Part shown: positions 54,299 through 64,000 of the stretch, piece by piece
Layout: every line of letters starts with the position of its first letter
Numbering within the stretch: the first letter of the stretch is position 1
Source of the DNA: Vitellaria paradoxa
Taxonomy: Eukaryota; Streptophyta; Magnoliopsida; Ericales; Sapotaceae
Direction of reading: 5' to 3'
Length of the DNA: 64,000 nt
Assembly (NCBI GenBank): GCA_019916065.1
Contig: CM034240.1
Span: forward strand, 38,801,389 to 38,865,388
Translations under genes and position numbers: made by a program
Notes under the pieces: model-generated
Told to the model about the DNA's origin: nothing
The model's input: only the letters and a program-made list of their open reading frames with translations
The model's database searches: none

Positions 54299-57096
54299 AT
54301 GAAAGCAGAGAGGAGATACAAAAAAGGGTTGTGGACAGAGGAGGAAGACAGAACTCTCACCGAGTACATAAGATTACATGGGAAAGGAAAATGGAATCGC
54401 ATAGCTCAGACGACAGGTAAATTTGGACTTCAATCTTCCTTTTTTTTTGGGGGGGGGGGGAGTTTTGGACCTCCATTTTTTCTTTGGGGAGAAGTTTTGG
54501 ATTTCCATTTATGGTAATTAGTCAAATTGCACGCGTTTAAGCATGTGGATACTGTAAATTAACATAGGATTTGTATATAGTTTACCATATATTATATATA
54601 TATATATAGGTTTACATTTATTCGAGTGAATTTTGTGTAGGTTTGAAGAGGAGTGGTAAGAGTTGCAGGCTGAGGTGGGTTAACTATCTAAGTCCCACTG
54701 TTAAACATGGCGATTTTTCAGAGGAAGAAGATGACCTCATAATCCGGCTTCATAATCTCCTCGGAAACAGGTTTAATTTCTTCATTTTTCACCGCATATA
54801 TATATATATATATATATGCATGTATATATGTACAAATTGTTGTTATATACCAACATTATGTTATTTGGTATTGTAGAAAAAGTTAAATATATATATATTG
54901 TACGTATATAGATTGCTTCCTATTTTTTTTTTCTTCTCTTTTCTTGTCTTTTTTTTTCCATCCAAAACATTTTTATTAATTCTTTTTTCTAAAAAAAATA
55001 ATAACATTTTCTTTTTTAACATATCTTAAACAAAATCTGGTAATGCCTTTTGGAAATAAATGAGATGGTCCTACTTTTTGTTGGTTTTAATGGTTTCAAA
55101 TATTATCTTTTTGGAATAAATTTGAAGCCATAAGAGGCTTAATTAATTAAAGAATGCGCTTGAAAATGGCTCAAAAAGGAATAAATTAATTATATATATA
55201 TATATATATATAAATGTGCACACATATATTAAAAAAAAAAGATTCTTTACATGGTTTATTTGAAAATTTAAATTGGTAATTAAGTTAAAAAAGTTACTAA
55301 TTAAATTTCATCTTTCATAGATATGCATGAAGACGTAAAATCATTTAATTTGAAAATGATATTTGTGGGTCTTAATTAATGAAAAAGTTAAATAAAATGA
55401 AATAAAAATAATCTACAATTTAAATATTTTTTTAAAAATAAAAGATGATGTAATAAGAAAAATACTAAAATAAGAATAAGTCAATTTCAAAGATTGTACA
55501 TATATATATATATATATGCATATACATGTATGTATATTGGAGCAAAAACTCCTTTGTTACCATTCCGGTTGTAAATTGTCCTGCTTGTCCATTGTCTGTC
55601 AACTTACTTGTTTTCTTCCTAGTACTTGTCTTTTTTTCATTCAAATTAACCGTAACTTTTTTTCTCATAGTACTTGTCTTTGTTTTTTCTCTTGTTTTCG
55701 TATTATCATTACTTAAAAATCAAATATGGCCAGCATTATTGCAGAGTAAAAAAAAAAAAAAATGTAAGAAAAACAATAGCAACATAGTAGTACAATTACA
55801 TTAACATGTTTATATACAGGGTTTAGGTTTGATACACTCTCAATAAAAACATTTTTTTTTTCAAACAAAAGAATGTCAAAATATAACATATGTGTTTGCA
55901 GAGAAATTTGTATTTAATGGAGACAAATTTATATTTTTAATATAAACCAAACTAATCTAAACCAAGCATTTTCTCACTAGATGGGGTTGACTATATGAAT
56001 TTGTCGATACCAATTAGATCTGTTTAGGGTCATGTCATCTGATAGATATAGGTAGGTTAGGTCATACAAATTTATATTTTTAGTATAAATAGAAATAAAC
56101 TAAAATTACAATATGGGTAAAAAATTAATAATAATAATAATAATAATATATAATTTATAAGGAAAATAATAAAATTAGTAAAATTTTAGTATAATTTTTT
56201 AAGTCAACAGAGACAACTATAGCTGCTGGGCCATTGAGGGATTCACCCATGTGTGTCAATATAGGGACAATTTCGAATTGGATTTAAACTTTTCTTATTT
56301 TTTATTTATATCCATCGTGACTTCTCTTGTGCGATGCACATGCGTAGAAATAATATATTGTCTAAGTTAAAATAATTTTACATCTTTTCAAAATTATTCA
56401 TATACCCTTAAAAACCACATTTTATTACCAAAAAAAAAAAAAAATCAATTCCTTTTACTCATCAATCAATCAATTATAGGAAACATTTTTCGCTCACTGA
56501 TTAAAAATTATCTTTCATGTCTGATTAAATTACAAAATAATGGTGTCTCATATTATCATATTATGTTGTTTGCGTGTATATATATATATATATATATTTA
56601 GACTGATAGTAAACTAAAATTAAAATTATATAAATATATATTTATATAAATAACCGAAATTGGTGAATAAATCTAATGTCAAAGGTGGTCTTTAATCGCT
56701 GGACGAGTGCCCGGAAGGACGGACAACCAAATCAAGAACCACTGGAACACTCATTTAAGCAAGAAGATCGGAATGAGGGAGGAGATTATCAGGTCCAAGG
56801 TCGGAGGTTCTTCACAAAAGCTTACAACGTTAGTCGTCGCAGAGAATGTTGCCGTCCCCATGGACGCGAATTGGGAGCTAGAGCCGCCATCCAACAACAA
56901 TGTTGGAGTAATAGAAGAAGAGAAGGCGGTCGATGATGGTTCCCAGAACAAATTAGTGGGATTCTATCAAGTAGAAGAGGAGGCAAGGGTGAATGAGCCC
57001 GTTGAAAGCCCCTTCTGCTTGTTTTCTAATTTAAATACCCCTTTTATAGTGGAACTCTGGGACCAGTACTATTCCCTCGACGATCAGTTTGTTTAA
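54299..57096 (+). CDS. R2R3-MYB transcription factor, WEREWOLF/GLABRA1-like
   Basis: Three exons, 54299-54416, 54641-54770 and 56685-57096, encode 219 residues. Introns split Gly40 (phase 1) and Arg83 (phase 2), the two positions conserved in most plant R2R3-MYBs. R2 has Trp12, Trp32 and Trp52. R3 has Phe65, Trp84 and Trp103 and ends [10 protein letters not shown]. The bHLH-interaction motif [DE]Lx2[RK]x3Lx6Lx3R is complete (Asp71, Leu72, Arg75, Leu79, Leu86, Arg90), so partnership with a GL3/TT8-type bHLH is likely. [11 protein letters not shown] and [20 protein letters not shown] place it nearest WER/GL1/MYB23, regulators of epidermal cell fate. The C-terminal half is acidic, ends [14 protein letters not shown], and lacks a subgroup motif I recognise, so a pigment-related role is not excluded. 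Ser44 occupies the position of a commonly conserved Cys. Nuclear location is inferred. Confidence 0.92.
54417..54640 (+). other. Intron 1 of the MYB gene
   Basis: This intron of 224 bases has a GTAAAT donor and a TTGTGTAG acceptor. It contains a T-run followed by a 12-base G-run (about 54441-54461) and a TA microsatellite (54594-54608). Confidence 0.9.
54771..56684 (+). other. Intron 2 of the MYB gene, 1.9 kb
   Basis: The donor is GTTTAATT and the acceptor is TGTCAAAG, weaker than intron 1 but required by the frame and by the conserved R3 junction (NR|W). It is AT-rich with TA microsatellites (54797-54818, 55192-55212, 55499-55516, 56577-56597) and an AAT run (56130-56149). No gene or complete transposon was seen in it, and the open frames within are not coding. 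Confidence 0.85.
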
Positions 57097-58015
57097 TGCA
57101 TAGGTCTATGAGAGGAGAGGCTGATATTGATTACTCTGTCGGTTTGGTAACATTAAGATCGGAGTCGGTCAGATTAAAATCTAACATTTTAAATGTGTTC
57201 AAAATTTTTGAATTGATATCGAAATTGATGTCAGTCTATTCACTCTATATAGCTTGTAAAATCATTTTACTACTTCTCATGTATTGAATATTTTATTTTA
57301 TTTCTTGTGTTTTAATTATGAATTATTCTAAGTGCTGTGTGTGTTTTTCCTGATCTCATCAATTTATTAATTGTTTTGTCTTTTCATTACTATATGCAAA
57401 AATCATTAGTTCCCACATAAGGATTGAACTTTTCCATAATTTTTTGAGGTCTACGTGTGAGAGTGAGATTTAAATTTTTTTTTTGTTATCATGATATTTT
57501 TTTTATCTTAAAATTGGACCATGATGATTAATTTTGAGGTCTAAATATGAAAGTGAGATTAGGAAAATTCTTTTATTGTCATAAAATTAGCTCAAAATAA
57601 TATGCAAGTAGTATTTTTGTAATAAAAGCATAATTTTGTGAGTTTTATTATTTTAAAGTAACTGTCCAACAAGAGAATCATATGGTCTAATAAGTGCAAA
57701 TATTTTCGTTTTTTGGTTATGTAACCACGAGAAGGAAAGGAGAAAGGAAAGGGTATGAGTAAGAGCCAAAAGGCCATTGTCACAATGTTGGCTCCATCTG
57801 CAATACCAAATTTCATTAAAAAAAAATTTAATAAATTTTAATTTTTTCTCTCACTACACAAATTATCATACCACATATAACTTTTATCAAATTTTACTAA
57901 TTTTTTTGCCACTCAAAACACACTTATTATTGAGATCCATGCGCAATAAGACACCTACGATAAGGACATAACCAGCTTGCGTAGTTAGTGTAGTATATTT
58001 TGTTAGATTGATGCT
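57097..58015. other. MYB 3' UTR and AT-rich intergenic segment
   Basis: The sequence after the stop is the likely 3' UTR, with no unambiguous polyadenylation signal. A degraded MITE related to 33748 probably lies at 57805-57925 (CCAAATTTCATT and CTCAAAACACAC ends). No gene is seen. Confidence 0.4.
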
Positions 58016-58019
58016 AAAT

Positions 58020-58480
58020 AGAATTAAAATAGAGGGTGAAAATGGATCGATTCTTTTTTTTTTAGCTGTTTGAGTTTGGTTCGAAAAAAGAAAAAAAAAA
58101 AACTCGGTTTGAGCTTGGTTCATAGCCAAAATAAACTCGAATCAAGCTAAATTTGTAACTCATTTAGAATCGAACTCCAGTCCGAATATAGAAAATTTAA
58201 CTTGAAAACTCACGAGTCAACTAGATAAAAAAATATATTTTTTATAATTTTTTATATTTTTAATAATATTTTTATAATATTATTTATTATATTTTAGATT
58301 AAAATAATGTCATTTTGGTTTAATTAATTTATTTAAGTGCTAACCTCGTACTTAGATTCCTTTTTATATAAAAGTTGGAGTTGAGATCGAGCTCGAATTG
58401 GAATCCATTATAAATAACTTGAGTCAAACTTAAATAAATGACTCAAATAAATTAAAATTTAGCTCGACGCAGCTTATCTC
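58020..58480. mobile_element. Diverged relative of the hAT element at 61389-61792
   Basis: It shares the scattered motif order of GAGCTTGG/AACTCGAAT, AATCGAACTC, TTTTATAATATT, AATGTCATTTTGGTTTAAT and GAGCTCGAATTGG with the intact element. The terminal inverted repeats are eroded and no duplication was found. Confidence 0.5.
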
Positions 58481-60307
58481 TTTTCCTAATTAGAAAGATA
58501 AAAAAAAAATAATTATTGAAAAATTAATGAGAATAGTGTGAAACACTCGTAATTTATTGTTTAAAAATAATAATTTTATATAATTTTATTTTAATCATAA
58601 CTCTGCTACTATCAAATTCATTATAATTAATTTTTAATATATTTTCCTGTTGTAATAATATTTTTCATTTTATTAATTTTATAGACTGGGTGTCCGGTCT
58701 TATTCCGGTTTGGTGACGTTTAACGGTAGAGCTGCATGCACGCATGGACCCCGTGGTAGATCCACAGAGCAACCTCCAGCGGAGCCAAAATTTTAATTAA
58801 AAATGAATAAATAAACAAATTTCACTTTATAGTTTTTAACTTTATTCAAAATTTTATTTTAAGATCTGATTTTTTTTTTAACAGCTAAGAGTTTGAACTT
58901 CTAATTTGTTACAATTTTTTCTCATTAATAATTATTTTGTCATTGTATTTCTATTGTTCAATTTTTAAAGACAAAATGATTCCTAAAACGTTATATTATG
59001 TACAATTAATTAAATATTTAAAAACTTAAAAAAAAACATAAATCTTAAAATAAAATTTTAGGTAAAACTCCTGTTTGATGTTATAATTAAATTATATTTT
59101 TATGAAGTTATTAATTTAAGATAATAAATTAACTCATGGGAAGTAAGGGGTTGTTTGGTGCCACAAAAAAATTAAAAAAAAAATAAAATTTTGCACCATG
59201 AACTGACACGCAACACTCAGAGTTAGGTAAAAATTTATATAAATTAAAAAAAATTAGAAAATATTAGAGAAAATTAGTAAAAATTAGGAAAAGTTGATTT
59301 TGTGTTTGGTAGAGAAAATCAAAAAAATTGCTAAGAGTTTTTTTATTTTTTGTTGGTCGTGAAATAGCCCCGAAATATTTTCTTATCCTTTTCAGATATG
59401 AGGTTGTTTGATTTATTAAAAAAAAAAAAAGAAAATTCAATTTTTACTAAATTTCTCTGACTTTTACTAATTTTCTTTAATTCTATTAACCTTTACTAAC
59501 TTTTTTTAAGTTTCCCTAACTTTTTCTAACTTCTATAATTTTCTTTTACCAGACGCTTAATTAACCATTAAAGTGGCATGCGTAAAAACACCCGGTGTAG
59601 AATTGATTTTTTTTTTAACACCAAACCACCGAAAGTAATAATGTCAGTAAGTTTTTATTATGATTCAAGCATTAATTAATTGCATCATCTATTTCATTAA
59701 TTTATGTTAATAATTGTATGCTACTTTTAATTGAAACAAGAACTGATATCAAATTAATATTCCTCTCATAAATATATCAGCTAATGATTGAATTTTGAAT
59801 TTATCGTCATAGTTTCAAACAATTTGAGAAGAATTATCAGATAGATAGATAGAAAGGTGGGTGAGTGAATAATGGATGGAATGGGTGGATTACATTATCC
59901 ATTATGATTGTGTAGAAAGCTTTTATACAATGCCAAAAGGATCTCTCTTTGTCAAGGCTTTGACTTCCTCATTTAGGCTTTCGTTTCGCTTAAAAAAAAA
60001 AAAGATATATATATATATTTGTAATTTTTTTTTTTATCTTATATGACATTTTACTAAAGCTTGATTTTCTTTTTATAAGTTGTAATTTAAGTCGCATTGG
60101 TGTAAAAAAAAAAAATTACGTCCATTTGGATAAAAGAAAAAAGAAAAAAATTAAATTTTCATTACTTTTTTATCTAAATAAATAATTTTTTTTAATTTTT
60201 TATATAAATACAATTAATACGTTTAAAATATACAACTTCCAAAAATATCATTTGGTTAAAAAAAGTCATATAAAATGAAAGAAAGTTAAAAAAATATCAA
60301 AAATTAA
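58481..60307. other. AT-rich intergenic segment with small MITE debris
   Basis: Degraded GGTTGTTTGG-type segments lie at 59150-59370 and 59400-59560 and resemble the small Harbinger MITEs. A GC-balanced patch at 58690-58790 has no readable frame. No gene is seen. Confidence 0.4.
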
Positions 60308-60637
60308 GGTAGCATTTAGTTTACTTTTCTATTTTCTGTTTTCTATTTTTGTTTTATGTATTAAAAATCTCAAAACGTTAAAAATCTCAAAACGAAGAAA
60401 CAGAAAATACTCTATTTTTCATGTTTTGAAATTTTTCTCATTTTTTGTTAAAAACTCTCAAAACGACTTTTTGTCATTTTTCATTTTATGTGTAAAGTAA
60501 TTTTTTTGTTTTCGAAATTAAATTTTAAAAATACAAGTAATCAAATAAGTTTGACCTGTTTCCTTTATTTTTGAAAGTACAAAATGAAAAAACAAAAGCA
60601 AAAAATAAAAAAATATAAAAACAAGCCAAATGAGCCT
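60308..60637 (-). mobile_element. MITE related to 35892-36229, about 330 bp
   Basis: The ends GGTAGCATTTAG and CCAAATGAGCC are inverted and flanked by TTAA on both sides, so a TTA or TAA duplication. The interior shares TTTTCTATTTTCTG, AAAATCTCAAAACG, TCATTTTTCATTTTATGTG and TTTTTGAAAGTACAAAATG with the earlier element in inverse order. Confidence 0.7.
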
Positions 60638-61380
60638 TAAATTTTTCATAACCAACCCAACCTTAGCTCCCACAAGGCCTCACAAAATATTTGAGTTTTT
60701 AGGTTCACTACAAATAACTATCTTCCTATATATATATATATATTTAATTAAATATATCTAAATTAATTTCTATGCATCTTCATTAATTTTTAAAATTTTA
60801 AAATTAACAAAAAAATAAACTCTCCGGTAATCTTCAAGTATGATAGAGGTACCTATTTATTTATTTTTATTTATTTTTTCTAATTTTCTCACATATTTAC
60901 TACCAGATTCCCATGATCCTATCTGACCTTTTCCATAACCAAATCATTCGCACGCAGAAAGGTGTGTGAAAGGCCATGTGGTCCCTGTCTGCCTCGTTAC
61001 CCAAAAAAATAAAAAAAATTATTGCATGCATTCAAATCTCTGTATCTATTATTGGGTCCGAAGGGAACGAACAAAGACAGGGAGGACAATTAATTTTGTC
61101 AGAAAAAATTGATGTCACGAGCATTAAGTCGGTCTGGCGCAGATACAAAAGTGGTAGCAGAATATATGGGCCCTGCAAAATTATTTTAAGTTGCAATTGC
61201 CTCAATTTTACGGTATATTTCACTGTCTCTTCACTTTTATTTCTATTTTCTTTTTCAAATAAAAATTTAAACTTTTAATTTGTTTTAATTTCAATCTTAA
61301 AATTACTATTTTACCTTGTACTTTTATTGCTAACTGTTTAACTTTCATGGTAAAATGATTACTTTTTTTTGATATACTTG
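60638..61380. other. Intergenic segment, no gene confirmed
   Basis: A 100-codon frame at 60976-61278 has no recognisable domain. The stretch 60930-61180 is GC-balanced. A TA run is at 60729-60742. Confidence 0.35.
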
Positions 61381-61388
61381 TTGTCAAG

Positions 61389-61792
61389 TAGGGGTGGAAA
61401 CGAACCGAGCCGTTCGCGAGCTACTCGAGCTCGATTCGTGAGTTAAACGAGCTCGAACCGAGCTTGATTTTTTACTCGTTTTGGATTCGAGCTCGAGTTC
61501 GAACCTAAAGAAGTTCGGCTCGAAAGCTCGCGAGCAGGCTCGGTTAGAATAATATATATTTTTTTAATAATATTTTAATTATATTTTTTAAATATATTAT
61601 ATTTTAAATCAAAACGACGTCATTTTGATTTAATCGAATTATTCGCGAGCCTAATCGAACCTAACTTCTTCTTTATCGAGCCGAGCTCGAGCCTATATAA
61701 AAGCTCAAATCGAGCTCGAGCTCAGTATAAAAAGCTCGAACCGAGCTCGAGCATGTTAAAGTTCAACTCGATTCGGCTCGTTTCCACCCCTA
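61389..61792. mobile_element. hAT superfamily MITE with perfect 8-bp duplication, 404 bp
   Basis: The left end TAGGGGTGGAAACGA is inverted at the right as TCGTTTCCACCCCTA. TTGTCAAG flanks both sides exactly (61381-61388 and 61793-61800), the eight-base duplication of hAT elements. GAGCTCGA and its variants recur throughout, so the element can fold extensively on itself. It has no coding capacity. Two eroded relatives appear at 23140-23720 and 58020-58480. Confidence 0.93.
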
Positions 61793-61800
61793 TTGTCAAG

Positions 61801-62120
61801 TAGCAAATTTTGGCCAAGCGAAAACCCTAACAAAAAATTGATTGTTTTACCAATGAGCTTTTGTCTTTGGCCTAGACTTGCATTTTAAGCTTTCAAAAAA
61901 ATTAAAAATATTTTTCAATATGTATCTCACACCAAACACAGTTAATTTATTGAAAGCCAACATTCATTGTTGATAATCAGACATGATTAAAATTAAAAGT
62001 TTTCCCTCATCTCTTAATTTTTAACAAGGTGAAACATACTCTCGATGCATATACCATGCACTCATAACTTTATAATTTATATGCACTTAACTAACCTTAG
62101 TATTTGGGTAACTACACTTA
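61801..62120. other. AT-rich intergenic spacer, no gene seen
   Basis: Nothing recognisable lies between the hAT element and the Harbinger MITE. Confidence 0.4.
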
Positions 62121-62689
62121 GGTAACATTTGGAGGGATAAAAAATAAGAAAAAATAAGATAAATTAAAATAAAACGTGATTCTGAATTAATTTTGGCATT
62201 TAGTTTTTTTTTCTAAATCGTTTTTTTTTAGATGAATAATGGCAAACCGTTAGAATGGTTTTCCAAATCCATTCTAACATATTCAAAAAATCAACATTTG
62301 ATATTCTGTCCAATAGTTCTACTCTCTCTCTTGGCGGTAGTAAACTTCCAAATCCGTTCTAATGGATTCAAAAAGTCTCTTTAGAGATATGTAGCGTAAA
62401 AACTGTTAGAACGATTTTTCTAAATCTGTTCTAATGGATTAAAAAAAATTCGTATAAAATAGTGATAATAGTACTCGTTTAAAAGTTTTTGACTCGAAGA
62501 ATATAATTGTAAAAAAAAGATTTACGCACTCAATTAACCTCATTTTGGATTTTTTATTTTTTGTAGCCAAATATTAAAATTTTTTGAAATTAATAAAGGT
62601 GGGAATGTGTAAATGTGTAATAGAGAAATTTTGTGATTTACAGAGGTTGTTGGAGATTTATTTTGTTTCTGGGCACTCCAAACGGTGCC
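62121..62689 (+). mobile_element. MITE copy C of the TTTCGAC family with an internal triplication, 569 bp
   Basis: The ends GGTAACATTTGGAG and CTCCAAACGGTGCC are inverted, and TTA flanks both sides (62118-62120 and 62690-62692), a good PIF/Harbinger signature. It matches 24185-24547 and inverted 32294-32651. It is about 200 bases longer because a block like TTAGAACG-TTTTCCAAATC-GTTCTAATGGATTC is present three times (about 62255, 62340 and 62410). Confidence 0.83.
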
Positions 62690-62692
62690 TTA

Positions 62693-63130
62693 CTATCTCT
62701 TAACTTTGAAATTATACTTACCTCCTTAATTTTGAAATATTGTTAATATTGACTCCTTTTTATTAAATTAATTATTAAAACTTAAAAGAAAATGTCAAAT
62801 TAAATAAAATTTTAAATTTTTTCCTATTTTACCCTCCCTTTCTCTTATCGTTATCGATTTTCTTTACAAAAATTCTAAAAACAAGTAAAATAAAAAATGT
62901 TTGGATATTGTTGTAAAGAAAATTGATAAATATGTGAAAGAAAAATGAGTAAAATAGAAAAATTACCGAAAATTTTGGTTATTTTGACATTACCTGTCAA
63001 GTTTTAATGGTTGATTTAACCGAAGAGAATTAATATTAATAATATTTTAAAATAACGAAGATAAATGTAATTTTTAAATGTTAAGAAATAATAAGTATAA
63101 TTATTCAACTGTTAAGAAGAGATAAATATA
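62693..63130. mobile_element. Long-TIR element related to the Pack-MULE-like family
   Basis: The left arm (ATTATACTTACC, TTTTGAAATATTGTTAATATT, ATTATTAAAACTT) and the reverse complement of the right arm (ATTATACTTATT, TTTTAAAATATTATTAATATT, CATTAAAACTT) pair over more than 100 bases. The right arm's AACATTTAAAAATTACATTT also resembles the TIRs at 47643 and 49270. The centre (about 62820-62960) is non-coding. The ends and target duplication were not resolved. Confidence 0.5.
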
Positions 63131-63134
63131 ATTT

Positions 63135-64000
63135 ACTAAACGTTTGGCATGAGGTAAAAAAATTAGTAATAAAAGATTATTGGGGTAATTGTTACCTCGA
63201 TAATAGTTAATGGCTTAACACATTTATGATACTTATATTTGAATTGATAGAGTAATGTTACTTAGTAATAATTATATTATGTTTAAAATACTAAAAATTT
63301 TGAAGGAATAAAAATTAATTATGTTTGAAATAACAATAAATTGAATAAGGATAAAAGTTAATATTTAATCTTAGTAAAATGTAATAATAAAATAAATCAT
63401 CGTAATAATTGTTATTTTAATAATAATTAATTTCAATAAAATATATATTATTAAATATAATTTTAAATAAAAATATTGATTATAAAAAATAAATTAATCA
63501 TAAATTAATATTTCAATAGTAATTAATTTAAATAACAAGTTATTATTTGTTAAAAGATATTATATTTTGATAAAATATTTTAATAAAACAAATAATTTCA
63601 GTTTACTTAAATAAATTATTAATTTTAATTAATTATATTAATACAATACATAATCTAATAATTATTATTTATGAGAAATAATTTTTATTTAAAAAAATAT
63701 TTCAATAAAATAAATTATTTTAATAAGTAATTATTATTTGTCAAACATCAATTTTAATTTGAGAAAATAAATAATTTTAGTCATAAATTAATATTTCGAT
63801 AATATTAATATAGTAGAATAAAATAAATTATTTTAATATTAAATTGTTATTTATTAAATATTATTTTGATAAAAATAATTTATAAATTAATTAATTTTAA
63901 TTTGATTAAATGAATTATTTTTTTATAATATTTATTATAATTATATAGGATAACGTTACCTAGAGTTTTACAGAGGTATAAAGAAATATATTATGGGAGT
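63135..64000 (-). mobile_element. AT-rich element, inverted relative of 39130-40110, cut by the window end
   Basis: It begins CGTTTGGCATGAGGTAAAA and continues as nearly pure A/T with TTATTAAAT/AATAATT units in the reverse order of 39130-40110. It runs to the window end, so its far boundary is not visible. No gene is seen. Confidence 0.6.

Noticed and set aside
54088..54420. 110-codon frame overlapping MYB exon 1
   Set aside because: It runs through the CT/TA microsatellite in a different frame from the MYB domain.
55516..55804. Hydrophobic frames in MYB intron 2
   Set aside because: They are T-rich intronic sequence with a microsatellite at the start and no domain. The conserved MYB junctions require splicing across this region.
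57096..57287. 63-codon frame after the MYB stop
   Set aside because: It starts at the overlapping ATG in the 3' UTR and has no conserved content.
60976..61278. 100-codon frame as a small gene
   Set aside because: No domain, no splice or promoter support, and it is Lys/Ser/Phe-rich as expected for translated AT-rich DNA.

Overview
This is a plant nuclear window, most likely from a eudicot. It is very AT-rich and dominated by non-coding transposon debris, with two intron-containing genes that have plant-specific architecture. I see no bacterial, organellar or viral gene arrangement. The species cannot be named from the sequence.

Genes. Two apparently intact protein-coding genes are on the + strand. 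The first (28189-31320, plus a 5' UTR intron and TATA box upstream) is a 753-residue kinesin-light-chain-related TPR protein of the KLCR/CMU family, which acts at cortical microtubules. The second (54299-57096, three exons) is a 219-residue R2R3-MYB factor. It has the canonical MYB intron positions and a complete bHLH-interaction motif, and looks closest to the WEREWOLF/GLABRA1 group. They lie 23 kb apart and nothing suggests joint regulation. A third gene trace, a frameshifted N-terminal piece of a plant WD44-like WD40 protein, sits inside a transposon (47643-49270).

Layout. 1-2200: a putative solo LTR (564-2166). 2202-8267: an old, heavily mutated Ty1/copia retrotransposon with both LTRs. 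8268-16440: repeats, a 341-bp TRIM (9620-9960) and MITEs. 16443-18489: a Mutator-like element whose interior is a 146-bp tandem array. 19587-26922: two tRNA-derived SINEs, several MITEs and a foldback element with a 10-bp target duplication. 27200-31320: the KLCR gene. 32294-39100: PIF/Harbinger-type MITEs and a SINE. 39130-40110: a ~1-kb AT-rich element with an inverted relative at the window end. 40125-42244: a gag-only, internally deleted Ty3/gypsy-like element on the - strand. 43785-47060: an inverted-repeat element split by a 2.1-kb solo LTR. 47206-47535: a SINE with a perfect 16-bp target duplication. 47643-49270: the Pack-MULE-like element. 51980-53983: two MITEs and a SINE. 54190-57096: the MYB gene. 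57100-64000: MITEs, a hAT element with a perfect 8-bp duplication (61389-61792), a Harbinger MITE and long-TIR elements.

The most noteworthy items are the Pack-MULE-like element with gene fragments and the Mutator-like element filled with a 146-bp satellite-like array rich in GCGGTACTG. All boundaries and family calls were read by eye and no database search was possible.
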